From Sipunculus nudus (Eukaryota; Annelida; Sipuncula; Golfingiida; Sipunculidae): a stretch of DNA of 64,000 nucleotides. The stretch is taken from the NCBI GenBank assembly GCA_026874595.1, contig CM049319.1, positions 13,669,601 through 13,733,600 on the forward strand, read 5' to 3'. Positions 23,369 to 33,420 of this stretch are shown here, one piece after another. The first letter of the stretch is position 1, and each line of letters starts with the position of its first letter. The notes under the pieces were generated by a model. That model made no database searches and was not told the origin of the DNA. It saw only the letters and a program-made list of their open reading frames with translations. The position numbers and the translations under genes were made by a program.

Positions 23369-23919
23369 AGCTATAGTCCATTTCATCCCCTCATGTCCGC
23401 CTGTTTATTGCTGTGAAAATTTTTATTAGGTACATTTCAAGGGAAACAATTATAGTGTAGAGGAGAGGATTACATAACCTAATTTTCAACTAGGTAACTA
23501 AATTCCTACCTTATGCCATATTTGAGTAACATTATTTTCTGAAAATATGAGAAATCAGTCTACATTTTACAACATATCAGACCCAATTATGGCGGTCAAG
23601 GTCATTGTTCACATGCAAAAACAGCCTCAACTGACAGCTGCTGATTGGATGAACTTCTGTAAACACTCTAAAAATATAACCAGCTGAAACAAAGATGGCT
23701 ACTTATGGTAGGACACACCATAAATGCCAGATCATGATAAAAAGACAAAAGAAAATGCTGTGAAACATAAACGGAGTATTTATTGTAAAATTCTTAACTG
23801 CCATATTAGGTTGTCAATTCCATATGTTGTTTACTTTGAAAATATTGAAAATATAAACCAATAAGTAATTATCATCTTCAAAACACAGGTGGCAGCAGGT
23901 TGTGAAATGGACTATAGCA
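23369..23919. mobile_element. MITE with GCTATAGTCCATTTCA inverted ends
   Basis: The left end GCTATAGTCCATTTCA is complemented at the right end by TGAAATGGACTATAGC, with a less exact continuation (CTGTTTATT / CACCTGTGTTT). About 550 bp, no coding sequence. Confidence 0.75.
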
Positions 23920-24109
23920 AGTTAAGTACTGTCATTAATACATACATGTAGCCCCTATTAATTTATATCATATATAATTGTACATGAATTCATGATGAAT
24001 GGCACCCCTGCTCTCTCTCTTCGTCGGCTTCGATACGCTGTTTCAGAGTCATAGGAAATTCTTTTAAGTTTGGAAAAACAGGATACATTTACATCAACAA
24101 TCAAGTTAC

Positions 24110-24340
24110 TATTAGTCCAGCGGTTAAGCTCCCATATTTGGAGGAACTGTGCAAAAATGAAAGAAGCATGAAAGTTGGCAAAAGTATTCTTTGGAGCTTA
24201 TTGATGAATTTCAGATATAGGGCCAAGTTGAAAATTAATTATCTTGGCCAAAATCCAAGATGGCGGCCAAGATGGCCGCCAATTTAGAATATGTCAATAA
24301 CTTGTGTTAAAATGTCCCGAGAAAGCATGGCAAGTACTCT
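24110..24340 (+). repeat. Dispersed repeat carrying CAAGATGGCGGCC, copy 1
   Basis: Shares with 24430-24640 the order AGTCCAGCGGTTAAGCT-like start, GAACTG, AATGAAAGAAGCATGAAAG, CAGATATAGGGCC, AAAATCCAAGATGGCGGCC. The core AAGATGGCGGCC repeats twice head to tail at 24255-24280. Confidence 0.8.
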
Positions 24341-24429
24341 AATATTATGTTTTTTGGACTGGGAAATTCAATTTTTGAGGTTTCAACCCTCTCCAGGTAC
24401 TCATCAGCTGGTTTTTATCACGAATTTGG

Positions 24430-24640
24430 TAGTATTCCCATTAGTCCAACAGTTCAGCTGCATATTGAAAAGAACTGAAATGAAATCCTGGAAAGAAGAA
24501 TGAAACTTGGCATAATAATTTTCCAGACCATATTCTATATCTTCAGATATACGGCCGAGCGGAATTCACAATATCTTGCTAAAACTCCAAGATGGCGGCC
24601 AAGATGGCCACCAAAATATAAAATACCAATATAGTCGGTT
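24430..24640 (+). repeat. Dispersed repeat carrying CAAGATGGCGGCC, copy 2
   Basis: Same block order as copy 1, about 320 bp downstream, with the core AAGATGGCGGCC at 24588-24600 followed by AAGATGGCCACC. Confidence 0.8.
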
Positions 24641-24869
24641 ATATTTTTCCTGGAATGCATTGCAAGTGCATAGTTTCTATGTTATTAGGATCGAAAAATA
24701 TATTTATAAGGGTTCCAGGTCTGCATCATGCATGTGTGAATGAAGTCTGATTTTGCTGGTATTGAAATTGTGCTATAATTACCCTTTTTTCCCAGCACAT
24801 CTAACGGTAAAACGTATTTGTTGATTACCCTGCCGAAATTTAATATATTTGTTAATTTTAAGTATTTGA

Positions 24870-24945
24870 ACACTATGTCTCTTTCAATGTAATGAAAAGG
24901 ACAGTCGATTGGTAAAACGCTCGGCTCTCTTCACTGGCGACTGAA
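24870..24945 (-). repeat. SINE-like fragment, AGAGAGCCGAGCGTTTTACC family
   Basis: On the minus strand: CGCCAGTGAAGAGAGCCGAG, CGTTTTACCAATCGACTGTCC, then CATTACATTGAAA. The same series is found on the plus strand at 27569-27640 and partly at 44390-44430. Probably a shared retroposon module. Confidence 0.6.
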
Positions 24946-25384
24946 GTTTCTGTCCCCGTTGTTGCTATCATGAGAGTGGATTGTTGTGATCCATAGAGAG
25001 TACGTTGTTTTCTTCGTGTCCTCTGTTTCCATACTCCACTTCGCCATCCGAGCCACGGAAAGTGCCTTGTAGTAATTATTATGACCAGTAGTACAATCAA
25101 TGTAAACGAAATTTTTATTTGTTTATAAGTTGAGGGTTTTTTGCCTTGAGGTGACGTGCAGCTTCAAGACTCTTTGCTTGCATGAAGCGAAAACAGTACA
25201 TATTTAGCGGCTCACCACATTATGCTGTATGCTACGCTTTCTTTCAAAGTGATAGATTTAGGCCTGTTGGTATCACTTTCTACTGAATGAGAATGAAGTT
25301 ATCCGTATGATAAATGGTATGTTGTTAGAAAGAAGTCATAACCTATCGTTAAGACATTAGAGAAAATCTCATGGTTTGTGGCGA

Positions 25385-25475
25385 GATTTCACCCTTATGC
25401 CATTGCGACATCGACGGGGTTTGAACCGAGGACCTACAAACACGTCCTTAACCACGAGGCAACGTTCTAACCCCG
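25385..25475 (-). repeat. tRNA-derived SINE head
   Basis: The minus strand has GTTAGAACGTTGCCTCGTGG and, about 30 bases on, GGTTCAAACCCCG. These resemble the A and B boxes of an RNA polymerase III promoter at tRNA-like spacing. A full cloverleaf with a 3' stem is not convincing, so this is a SINE head and not a tRNA gene. Confidence 0.55.
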
Positions 25476-27440
25476 TATATGCTATCTTTGTACTGTGGTG
25501 ATGGTGCATGACAGAATCTGGACACCTGTAGACACTTGTGCAGTTTGCCGTTTACCTTCTACATTGATAATCTGGTTTATGATCCTTACCAATAAGTTAA
25601 CTTTCCATTTCCAAGTGATGTCTTAAAATACTTTGTTTGCTTACAAAATGCACACTTTTAATAAATATAATGATAATTAGAAATAATAAATATTTGCTTC
25701 ATTTATTGAAATAATTTATCTTCATGTGCACAGAATGCAAGATTGTAGGTCGGACTGAACTTTGCACATAAGATAAAAAGAACCGATAGTAAGTTGGAAT
25801 TGTAAGCGTTTTACTAGAAGAAAAACGCTCTTGTCCTGCAAAATATAAAAGAAAATATTCAGGCAAGGTTATAAAATTTGCTGGCAATATTACAAAAAAA
25901 TAATGTAATAAACTGTTCTGTTCAGTAATAATATTCAGAAGTAGTCTATCCCCATCAATATATGTTCACTTCATGATGCGAATGGTATGAAATACAAGTT
26001 TCCCAAGCATTCTGCATTTGGGCATAAAACTGACATAAAGGGAAAGTACAATGGTTGCCAGAGCTCAGAAGCTGAATGCACAGCAAAGTTACAATCACCA
26101 ATCAAGTCGATAAAAACTCAAACCAAACTTTGTACTGAATTTTTAGGTAGTCAAATTAATGAAGAAAGAATGCATGTCTGGAACCTGAGGGTGCATTATA
26201 TTTTTCAACCTTGTTTTGTGAATTAGTCTTTCTATCTTCCGTCTTGCTGTACCATTTTCTTAGCATCCATCCATGAAAGATCAGCTAGCTTGAACTTGGC
26301 AGCACCGACTCATACATGTGGTGAATATTTCTAACAATATATGCATGCACTACCTAAATCTACAAATGTGCATAATGTCATGCAGCAAATGAAAGTATTT
26401 TGTTGACACCAACGCATTATGCAAAGTGAATTTAAATGGCAACTCTTTGGGAAGGAACAAGTTTTATATCACAAAAATTGCATCACAGCAAATGGCAGTG
26501 ATACTTCACTGACACGTGTCGGTTCTTTCCTACGATCATGCAGTCTAAAGTCTGCATCGTAACCGTATCAAAAAATTAGTAATCAGCATGAATGTTATTT
26601 CATGCATTCATCACCCTAGTACAAAGGCAGCATACAGCAACATGTTGCGCACCTCTAATGTGTGTGGATTCTGTTTTCTTGCCAACATACAGTCTGAAAG
26701 CCATCAGTTCATTGCAAAAGAAGCTTAGAATCCATACAGCACACAGGTGTGAGCTTCTACATAAGCGCGTATCTTGTCATGCACGCATGTACTCTAAATT
26801 CATTTTAAAATAAAAGTCTTTCCTTTAAAACAGACATGGTGTTCAAATACTTTTAACTAGAACATGTAAATTAATTTCAGCAGAACTATTTGATTTTTAA
26901 TTACACTAATCAAGATTTACATGAATGTTAATTTAATGGTAAAATTAAATATCATGTTTGTAGATTTTCGAAAACCCTGCCTATTCTTCACTGATATATG
27001 AAGCTCCCACTGATACCAGACAGGATACCTAAGTTTCTTTCATCCCTTACCTCGGCAAAGCAGTTAATACATTCGTTAGCATGCAAATAAAGTGATTTCA
27101 AACAGAGGAAGTTAGATATTAAATATTAATATAATAAAACCTACCCCATCAAATGACACTTTCATTTAAAAGTGCAATATTCAGCAAATTTTATCAAGTT
27201 TACCGTTGGGTGTACTGATGAAAAAGGGAATTTTAGTACAATTTCAGTAGGTACACACAGACGGAATCTATACAGGTGACAGATGTGAGCTTCTTACATA
27301 GGTCTGTATCCTGCCACGCACGCATCCAGTCTGATATAAAAGTTATAAGCAGGATAAACTTTATATTATATGGATTGTCTAATTTATTTTTATAATAATA
27401 TATAAATAATATCGATTGTACAGTTAGTGGTAATTACTAT
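25476..27440. other. Intergenic between the two PTGR1 copies, no gene seen
   Basis: AT-rich. A block with GTGTGAGCTTCTACATAAG and CATGCACGCAT at about 26740-26800 has a diverged copy at about 27270-27330, so part of it is a local duplication. Open frames are short and unrecognised. Confidence 0.5.
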
Positions 27441-27640
27441 TACAAGCCACTCTCAATGGCTCGGATGGTGGCGTTCGGTGGTATATATACAAGGGTGAAG
27501 GAAAGCGAAGGACAAGGAGGAATTCACCCACCTTGGATGAGCCATTATAACCCAATAGGAATAGGGGCGCCAGTGGAGATAGCCGAGCGTTTTACCACTC
27601 AATTGTCCATAACGTTACATTGAAAAATTAATATATATGT
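27440..27640 (+). repeat. SINE-like element, GCGCCAGTGGAGATAGCCGAG family
   Basis: Contains GGATGAGCCATTATAACCCA, GGCGCCAGTGGAGATAGCCG, AGCGTTTTACCACTC and ATTACATTGAAA-like 3' sequence. Relatives at 24870-24945 (inverted) and 44330-44430 share the central block. Confidence 0.55.
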
Positions 27641-28144
27641 TAAATGTCAGCACAGTTCGATTTATGCATTTGATATATCCCAATTGCCCTAACAAAGGTT
27701 TACATGAATGCTGATCTTAAAACCTAAGTACTTGTATGTAGGTTTCAAATATTCTTATGGTAAGTGTTTACGGACATATCAAGTTCGATCCTAATTTCAT
27801 TGCAAATTTCGACAGATAAGTTTTTTGCACCCTTCACCTCTTCAAAGGAATTATATTTATAAGCATGCAAATAAAGGGGAAGTAAAAGGAAGAAAGGAAG
27901 AAACATTACAATAAAAATTGTTCTGCTATTAAAGCATCGGAATTCATGACAAAGCAGACAAACCTAAATGACACTTTCATTTGACATCGATCACAATGTA
28001 TGCGACTACTGTGCAGAACTCGACAAATAATGTTTGCTATCCATTGTGCAAGTAAACAAGGGAAAATGTAGGACAATTTCAATATAAACAAAACCAGGAT
28101 TCATTCACAGAGTCATTTTACAGACTTTAAACCCTTATAAATGA

Positions 28145-28400
28145 ATTTATCGACCCCAAAAACATAGAAATAGTGCACTTGGAAAGCATTCTAGGACAAA
28201 TATAACCGAATGTATTGATATTTGATAATCCGGCGGCCATCTTGGCCGCCATCTTGGATTTTGACCAAGATCGGATGAATTCCGCTTGGCCCTATATCTG
28301 AAAATGTTAAGTAGGCCTATGGTCTGGCCAACTATTATGCTAAGTTTCATGCTTCTTTCGCTTTTTGCACAATTCTTCTCTTAACGACTATATGTACAAT
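28145..28400 (-). repeat. Dispersed repeat carrying CAAGATGGCGGCC, inverted copy
   Basis: On the minus strand it gives AAGCATGAAACTTAGCATAA, CAGATATAGGGCC, AAAATCCAAGATGGCGGCC and AAGATGGCCGCC, matching the copies at 24.1-24.6 kb. Confidence 0.8.
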
Positions 28401-29179
28401 ACCTCGGCTTAAAATGTGTCGGTATTCATCACAAAACAACCATGTTTCACCTGAATGTGTTTAACAGTGACACCATTCAAAAGTGTTATTATAATTTCCA
28501 CCACCACCACCCATAATTTAAATATCGATGGAAGTTTATTATCCTTATAACTTTATCAGTGATTAAAAGAAGTGTTAATAACAATATTAATTGTTAAAAC
28601 GGCAACATTTTTGTACACCTGTGTGCCCTACACTTACGGATTTTCCCAAGGCACGTCCCCACGCATTACCACCTTTTACAATGTATCACTTGGGGCTCTC
28701 TGAGCAAAGGTCACACAGTCCATTCAATCTCATGTTAATTTCAAGCTTTGCAGGGGTTAGAAGTTTTAATTTTTTTAGTGAACTCTTGTTTTCGTTCATA
28801 AACATCTTCTCAGTAACAGTCATTTGAATACATGACCTTTCCTAGCCAAGTTTACATAAATGCCTCTGTCACAAGCACAATCTTTGATTAGCCTTGCGTT
28901 GATTTTTTTTTTACGTTTTTCCCTTCGAAAAGGAACTTCTGATGTTTCTAAAGGCAGTAAAGGCTTATTCTGAATTTATTGGTAATATCTGAAATATATA
29001 TTCATTAGTAGAATCATTACCACTTCTTTTTTTTAAATATGACGTATGTAAACAGTGATGATGTCCGCATACCAATTATATGTTATTTCTAAAAACATGA
29101 TTTTATCTGTCTTAATTTAGGGATAACCTACGGGTCATAATAAACATTATAATTAATGTCGTGCGTCATCCAAACCTTG

Positions 29180-29294
29180 AAATGGGATCGTCTATATCGC
29201 TCTGCAAGTACGACCGGAACGGTCAGCAGTTAGGAGAATATTCCGACCAGTTCATTATAACTGGGGGTGGCAAGAATCTAGTACATGGGTAAGG
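29180..29294 (+). other. Short open frame, possible exon, not recognised
   Basis: ATG opens MGSSISLCKYDRNGQQLGEY then SDQFIITGGGKNLVHG and meets TAA; a GTAAGG donor-like site overlaps that end. The base composition is less AT-rich than its surroundings, and an N-terminal MGSS could be myristoylated. With 38 codons and no neighbour exon, this is only a candidate first exon. Confidence 0.2.
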
Positions 29295-29689
29295 CCACTG
29301 AAAATGTCCTCAGGACCTTTTAACTACTAGTATGTCCTCAATCTTTAATTCCAACGGCATTGAACCCAGCAGTGATGATTTTCTATACTCATGTGAATAA
29401 GCTCGAAAAATCCTTATAATGATATGTAATTTTTGTATGTTTGTTCATCTGCTTATAGGCAAAGAATTTTAAGGAAAACAGTGATTTACCTATTTACTGT
29501 GTGTCCCCATTTGAGGTTATAATGTTTCCATGTGAGATACAGGCACATATTCATTTTTACTGACCATTTATTTCTAGATATAATAATTAAGGTAAACAAT
29601 AAGAGTACTTAACGGAATTAGTAAATGAGTATAATTTACACATCATATGAAAACATGTAAAAGGAATACACATTTTTTTTAGATATCCA

Positions 29690-29845
29690 AGAACATTCAG
29701 TCAATCTGTCAAAAAATTGGACTGATTTTTCAGTAAATTTGTAAAATGCCTGAAAATTTCAGTCATTTTGTAAAATGCCTGAGTGAATCAGGCAATTTGT
29801 AAATTGACTGAAAATTTACAAATTGACAGATTTTACACATTGACA
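29690..29845. repeat. Palindromic cluster of CAATTTGTAAATTGACTGA words
   Basis: Alternating sense and antisense copies of CAGT(C/A)A-TTTGTAAA-TGCCTGA words, analogous in design to the TTGGTTGATTTCAACCAA cluster at 549-842. Confidence 0.7.
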
Positions 29846-30024
29846 GTAACATATATAGGTATGATCACTTTGAAAAACAGTTATATGGATAAAGGCAAGG
29901 GTATTAATGACAGTGGTGTCAGTTTACTTTCCAGGGTGGGGTGGGATGACACACACACACATTATTACGGGGTGACATAAATGCGGACCGAACTGTCTCG
30001 CTAGTGAAGGTTGCATTTAATTTA

Positions 30025-30090
30025 GGTGAAGCGATTGGTACGCCGGACACATGCGCCACCTACAGGGGTTCGAATTCGGGATAGGCCCAA
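30025..30090 (+). repeat. tRNA-like SINE head
   Basis: GCGATTGGTACGCCGGACAC followed by GGGGTTCGAATTCGGG gives a good B box and a weak A box about 30 bp apart. Followed by AT-rich sequence and a TA microsatellite at 30107-30146. No acceptor stem was found. Confidence 0.45.
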
Positions 30091-30102
30091 AATTTTTATA
30101 TA

Positions 30103-30106
<4 letters not shown>

Positions 30107-30146
<40 letters not shown>
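30107..30146. repeat. TA microsatellite
   Basis: Uninterrupted TA dinucleotides. Confidence 0.95.
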
Positions 30147-30148
<2 letters not shown>

Positions 30149-30859
30149 TGTATATTAGAGGTTATTAAATTAATAAAGATTCATCCTTTATGCATGTTTA
30201 ACTTGGCCATGTACAGGAAAATCAAGATGTTTAATAGGCCTATATAGTACCCCCCCCCCACACACACACAAACACACATGAGGAAGTAATAACTAATTGC
30301 ATGGTTGATCAATTGTCATTACTGGCCATAATTAGAGTCCTATTCAGATCTACATAAACCGTCAGCCATGCGGTGCGAGTAAGGAGGTTGCAGTGCTCCT
30401 CCCTCTACCGTTTGAACGACGCCACAAAACTTGAACAAAATTTATTTCAACACTTTGTGGTCGCATTTGTTGGACCATAAATGTGCCGACATTTGTGGAT
30501 TTAGGGCCGATCGCAATTTTGAGTCATTTATCATTTTAATGATTAACAACTAAAAAATATACGGTGCCCCAAATGCTTTCTGTAAAATATTTCTTTATAT
30601 CTGTAAGCATGTGATGACTTATCAAATTTAATTACACGTGACGACATATTTAAATAAAGGAAAGTAAGCATTAGGTAAAAGGTATTAATAATAAATAAAA
30701 CACATTTTGAATTAAATATTAAATAATTTTTATTTTAATATTTCTTATGCCTTGCATATAATATAGCTATATATACAAACAATCCATATCTAATTATTAG
30801 GGTCTTTTCACGACTTATGGATGTGCCGTGAATATCGTTTAAGAATACTTGCATATATG

Positions 30860-31230
30860 AGCTTATCTTAAGCATATTACCAACCTTTGCCTGGCACCAA
30901 GAGCAGCTCTGCTGACTGATTTTTTTCTGGATTAGGGGTCCGACATAGCCGAGCAGCTTCCTCAAACTTTTCCAGGGACATACGAAAATATTCACAAAAT
31001 TTCCCTGCATCCAATGCTAGTTCATGAACCAGATTGTGATATGCTGGCCCCTTGCTGAATCCGCTTTTTTATGATTTCATGGACCCAGAACCTGTGCCTT
31101 CTCCGCAGCAGGGCAGCCACCTCAAGCTGCTCCTCTTCAAGTTCTTCCTCCTCTAGCTGGAGGAGACATATATAGCCCAACAGATTTACGAGACATGTTT
31201 GCCTCGGGACTAACTCCGCTTCCAAGTGAC
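30860..31230 (-). pseudogene. PIF/Harbinger transposase N-terminal fragment, frameshifted
   Basis: Minus-strand frames give EEEELEEEQLEVAALL then RRRHRFWVHEIIKKR, AYHNLVHELALDAGKFCEY, FRMSLEKFEE and LLGYVGPLIQKK. This order (arginine-rich stretch, FWVH, YHxLxxEL, FRMS, LxxVGPLI) is the usual N-terminus of Harbinger-type nucleases and their domesticated HARBI1 relatives. At least two frame changes are needed (near 31055 and 30965), and the catalytic DDE region is absent. The nearby CG-rich repeat with CATGTATGGAAAGG and TTA at 31363 may be the element's own terminus. Confidence 0.75.
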
Positions 31231-31365
31231 ACCTGAATTCGTTTTGCCGCGTGAAATGGACAACCTGCATGCGGGGACCCGCACGTATGGAAAGGGGCTG
31301 CCTGCATACGGGCCCCCGCACGGGTCCCGCGGGTGAAAATCCGCATGTATGGAAAGGCGGCCTTA
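31230..31365. mobile_element. CG-rich foldback terminus, Harbinger-type
   Basis: Contains CGCACGTATGGAAAGG, CCCGCACGGGTCCCGCGGG and CGCATGTATGGAAAGGCGG, followed by TTA. The TTTCCAT-GTGCGG style matches the termini of the MITEs at 7038 and 32030. It adjoins the transposase fragment and reads as its 5' non-coding end. Confidence 0.6.
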
Positions 31366-31370
31366 AGGCT

Positions 31371-31760
31371 GAGTTAGCCATGAACTTCTCACATAAAGTA
31401 AACAACACCTCAGCGTCGTGATGTAAGTTGTTTTTAATTCAATATCACGGACTTCTTATAAAATTAGGTCGTTTTCTAGGCATTCACCGTATGACTAAGT
31501 ACCCAGATTATATCACCAGGTAGAAAAGAAAACGTGAAAAAACAGTGTTTCACGGTTTGTGGAACGGACTATAGTTTTTTTCGCTTTTTTTTTCTCTGCC
31601 TGGATTTCAAATGTGTGTTCATAGCGATACGGCGGATGCTGATAAAGCGACCTAATTTTATATGAAGTTAGCGAAAATTGATGAAAAACAACTAACATCA
31701 CGACGCCGAGTTGTTGTTTTTCTTTATGTGAGAAATGCTTGGCCAACTCAGCGTTGTAGC
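31371..31760. mobile_element. Long imperfect inverted repeat centred near 31572
   Basis: The left arm (about 31371-31480, minus sense) and right arm (about 31650-31755) share CGACCTAATTTTATA, AAAACAACT-ACATCACGACG, GTTGTT and CTTTATGTGAGAA, then CAACTCAGC. CTATAG sits at the centre. The left half also matches the repeat at 23041. Non-coding and able to form a large hairpin. Confidence 0.7.
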
Positions 31761-32029
31761 CTATTTGAAAACTTTGCCGTCATAATGGAATGACGGAACC
31801 ATGACGTCACGGTCGTCGCGTAAAATTTCCTGAATACACGTTATGAAGAGGCCAGCAGATGTCACCGTGGTAAGGAGGAAAAGTTGAGCTCTTCTATTTT
31901 ATAATACTGTATTATATGGCCGATTTTGTAACAGTACGGTACACAGAGTCCCGGTCATGGTTAGGCCAAAAGCTTCATTCATGTAACTGATGGTATTATA
32001 TGCGTAAAAAAATCACTCAAGTGATTTTT

Positions 32030-32290
32030 AACAGGGATTTTTCCATGTGTGCGTCTGCGGATATATGCCACAGGAGCGATTTTCACGCATAGGGTCTGCG
32101 TGAACTAAGGGATTCAGGGTAAAATGACTTCACAATCTATTTTGTGGTAGGCAAGCTAGATTCCTTGCACAAATATATACGTATATATGTTAATTTAAGC
32201 ATGTACGTATATAGCATACGTACGCGCACTGTGCACATGGAAACACACCTATTTTTCACACATATACGCGCACATGGAAACATCTTTAAG
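32030..32290. mobile_element. CG-containing MITE with TTTCCATGTG inverted ends
   Basis: The left end TTTAACAGGGATTTTTCCATG, then TGTGCG, is mirrored at the right by CGCGCACATGGAAACATC, TTTAA. TTAA on both sides is compatible with a TTA target duplication. The interior has more GCGCACATGG words. Confidence 0.65.
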
Positions 32291-32380
32291 TGCATCGATC
32301 TTCACCTGCATCGATCTTTGCCCCCAGAAAAGCTTGATGAACAGAATATGGTGAAACACTGTTTGTAAGTTCACGCAGAA

Positions 32381-32530
32381 TTAAGGTACTTTTCCATAAG
32401 TGCATAGTGCGTATCCGTACTCCGCATGCGTAGTCCACGTGCGTTGTCCGTATCCAAAGAGTTCGTTTTTCATAAGTAAGTATATGCGTAGTCCGCACTC
32501 CGTATTGATAGGTGCTCGATAGCTGAAGTT
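32381..32530. repeat. CG-rich foldback remnant
   Basis: TTAAGGTACTTTTCCATAAG followed by alternating GCGTA-GTCCGCA-CTCCG words. Resembles the Harbinger-type termini nearby, but no second end is clear. Confidence 0.45.
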
Positions 32531-32559
32531 TATCTCTTTTTGCAAGCCATTTCACCATA

Positions 32560-33300
32560 TATTTATTGTATATTTGTATATATAAGCATCAAAAGTAAAA
32601 CAATGAAATTAAAATAACAACATTTTTAAAAGATCATAAATAGTAATATTTTATACGCGACAGTAACGTTTACGCTTCAATCATCTATAAAACATTTTGT
32701 CTGTGATAAAGAAAGGAAACAAAATTCAGCTAAATGCCAATATATTCGGTTTCTGGAAAACTGATGACAGAAATGTCATTCATACCAGTTGACAATAGAG
32801 ACTGTGCATACAGCACGGCCTGAATACGAACAACGTATTAGCTGTTTTTCCATGCTTCTGCCATTTAGGACGCTACGATATTTACCTTTGCCGTTTTACC
32901 TTAACCATTTTAACTTAAACTGTCATATTTGCCTTTGTCATTTTTACGTTTCTCATTCGAACGCGACGAGAGAGCAAGGTTTCTACTGCACCAATATTTT
33001 AATCATGAGAAGCACTATATCACCAGGTACAGCGTGGCCAGAGGTGTCAATACAGGGGGTGGGGATTGGGTATATACCCCAACACTTTATAGCAAGCGGG
33101 TCGGGGGTGGTCAATGTAACCACCCCAAACTGATATTCAGAAAATTATATCTATATAATGAAAATGAAATATTTTCATATAGTTATAATTATAGACTTTG
33201 GTTCAATTTCTGAGTTTACTACAAAATATAATATATCTAAAGAATTAACCTATACTAGAAATACTCTATTTTTTTTAAACCTTATACTTATTTTTAATGT
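32560..33300. other. Intergenic, no gene seen
   Basis: AT-rich sequence with short open frames that are not recognisable. Confidence 0.5.
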
Positions 33301-33324
33301 ATTTCAAATGACAAAGACAATTAA

Positions 33325-33420
33325 ATGTAGGTAGGTAGGTAGGGTATAGGGTTGGGTAGGGTTAGGTAAGGTAGGTAGGTTAGGAAGGTTAGGGAGGGTG
33401 GCAGGCAGGTAGGGGCTCAA
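33325..33420 (+). repeat. GGTAG/GGTTAG low-complexity tract
   Basis: Irregular GTAGGTAGG, GGGTTAGG and AGGGAGGGTGG words. Telomere-like but not a regular TTAGGG array. Confidence 0.85.

Noticed and set aside
25385-25475. A functional tRNA gene
   Set aside because: Box-like words are present, but no complete acceptor and anticodon stems could be folded; a SINE head is the better reading.
33325-33420. Interstitial telomere array
   Set aside because: Words vary between GGTAG, GGTTAG and GGGTTGG with no sustained TTAGGG register.
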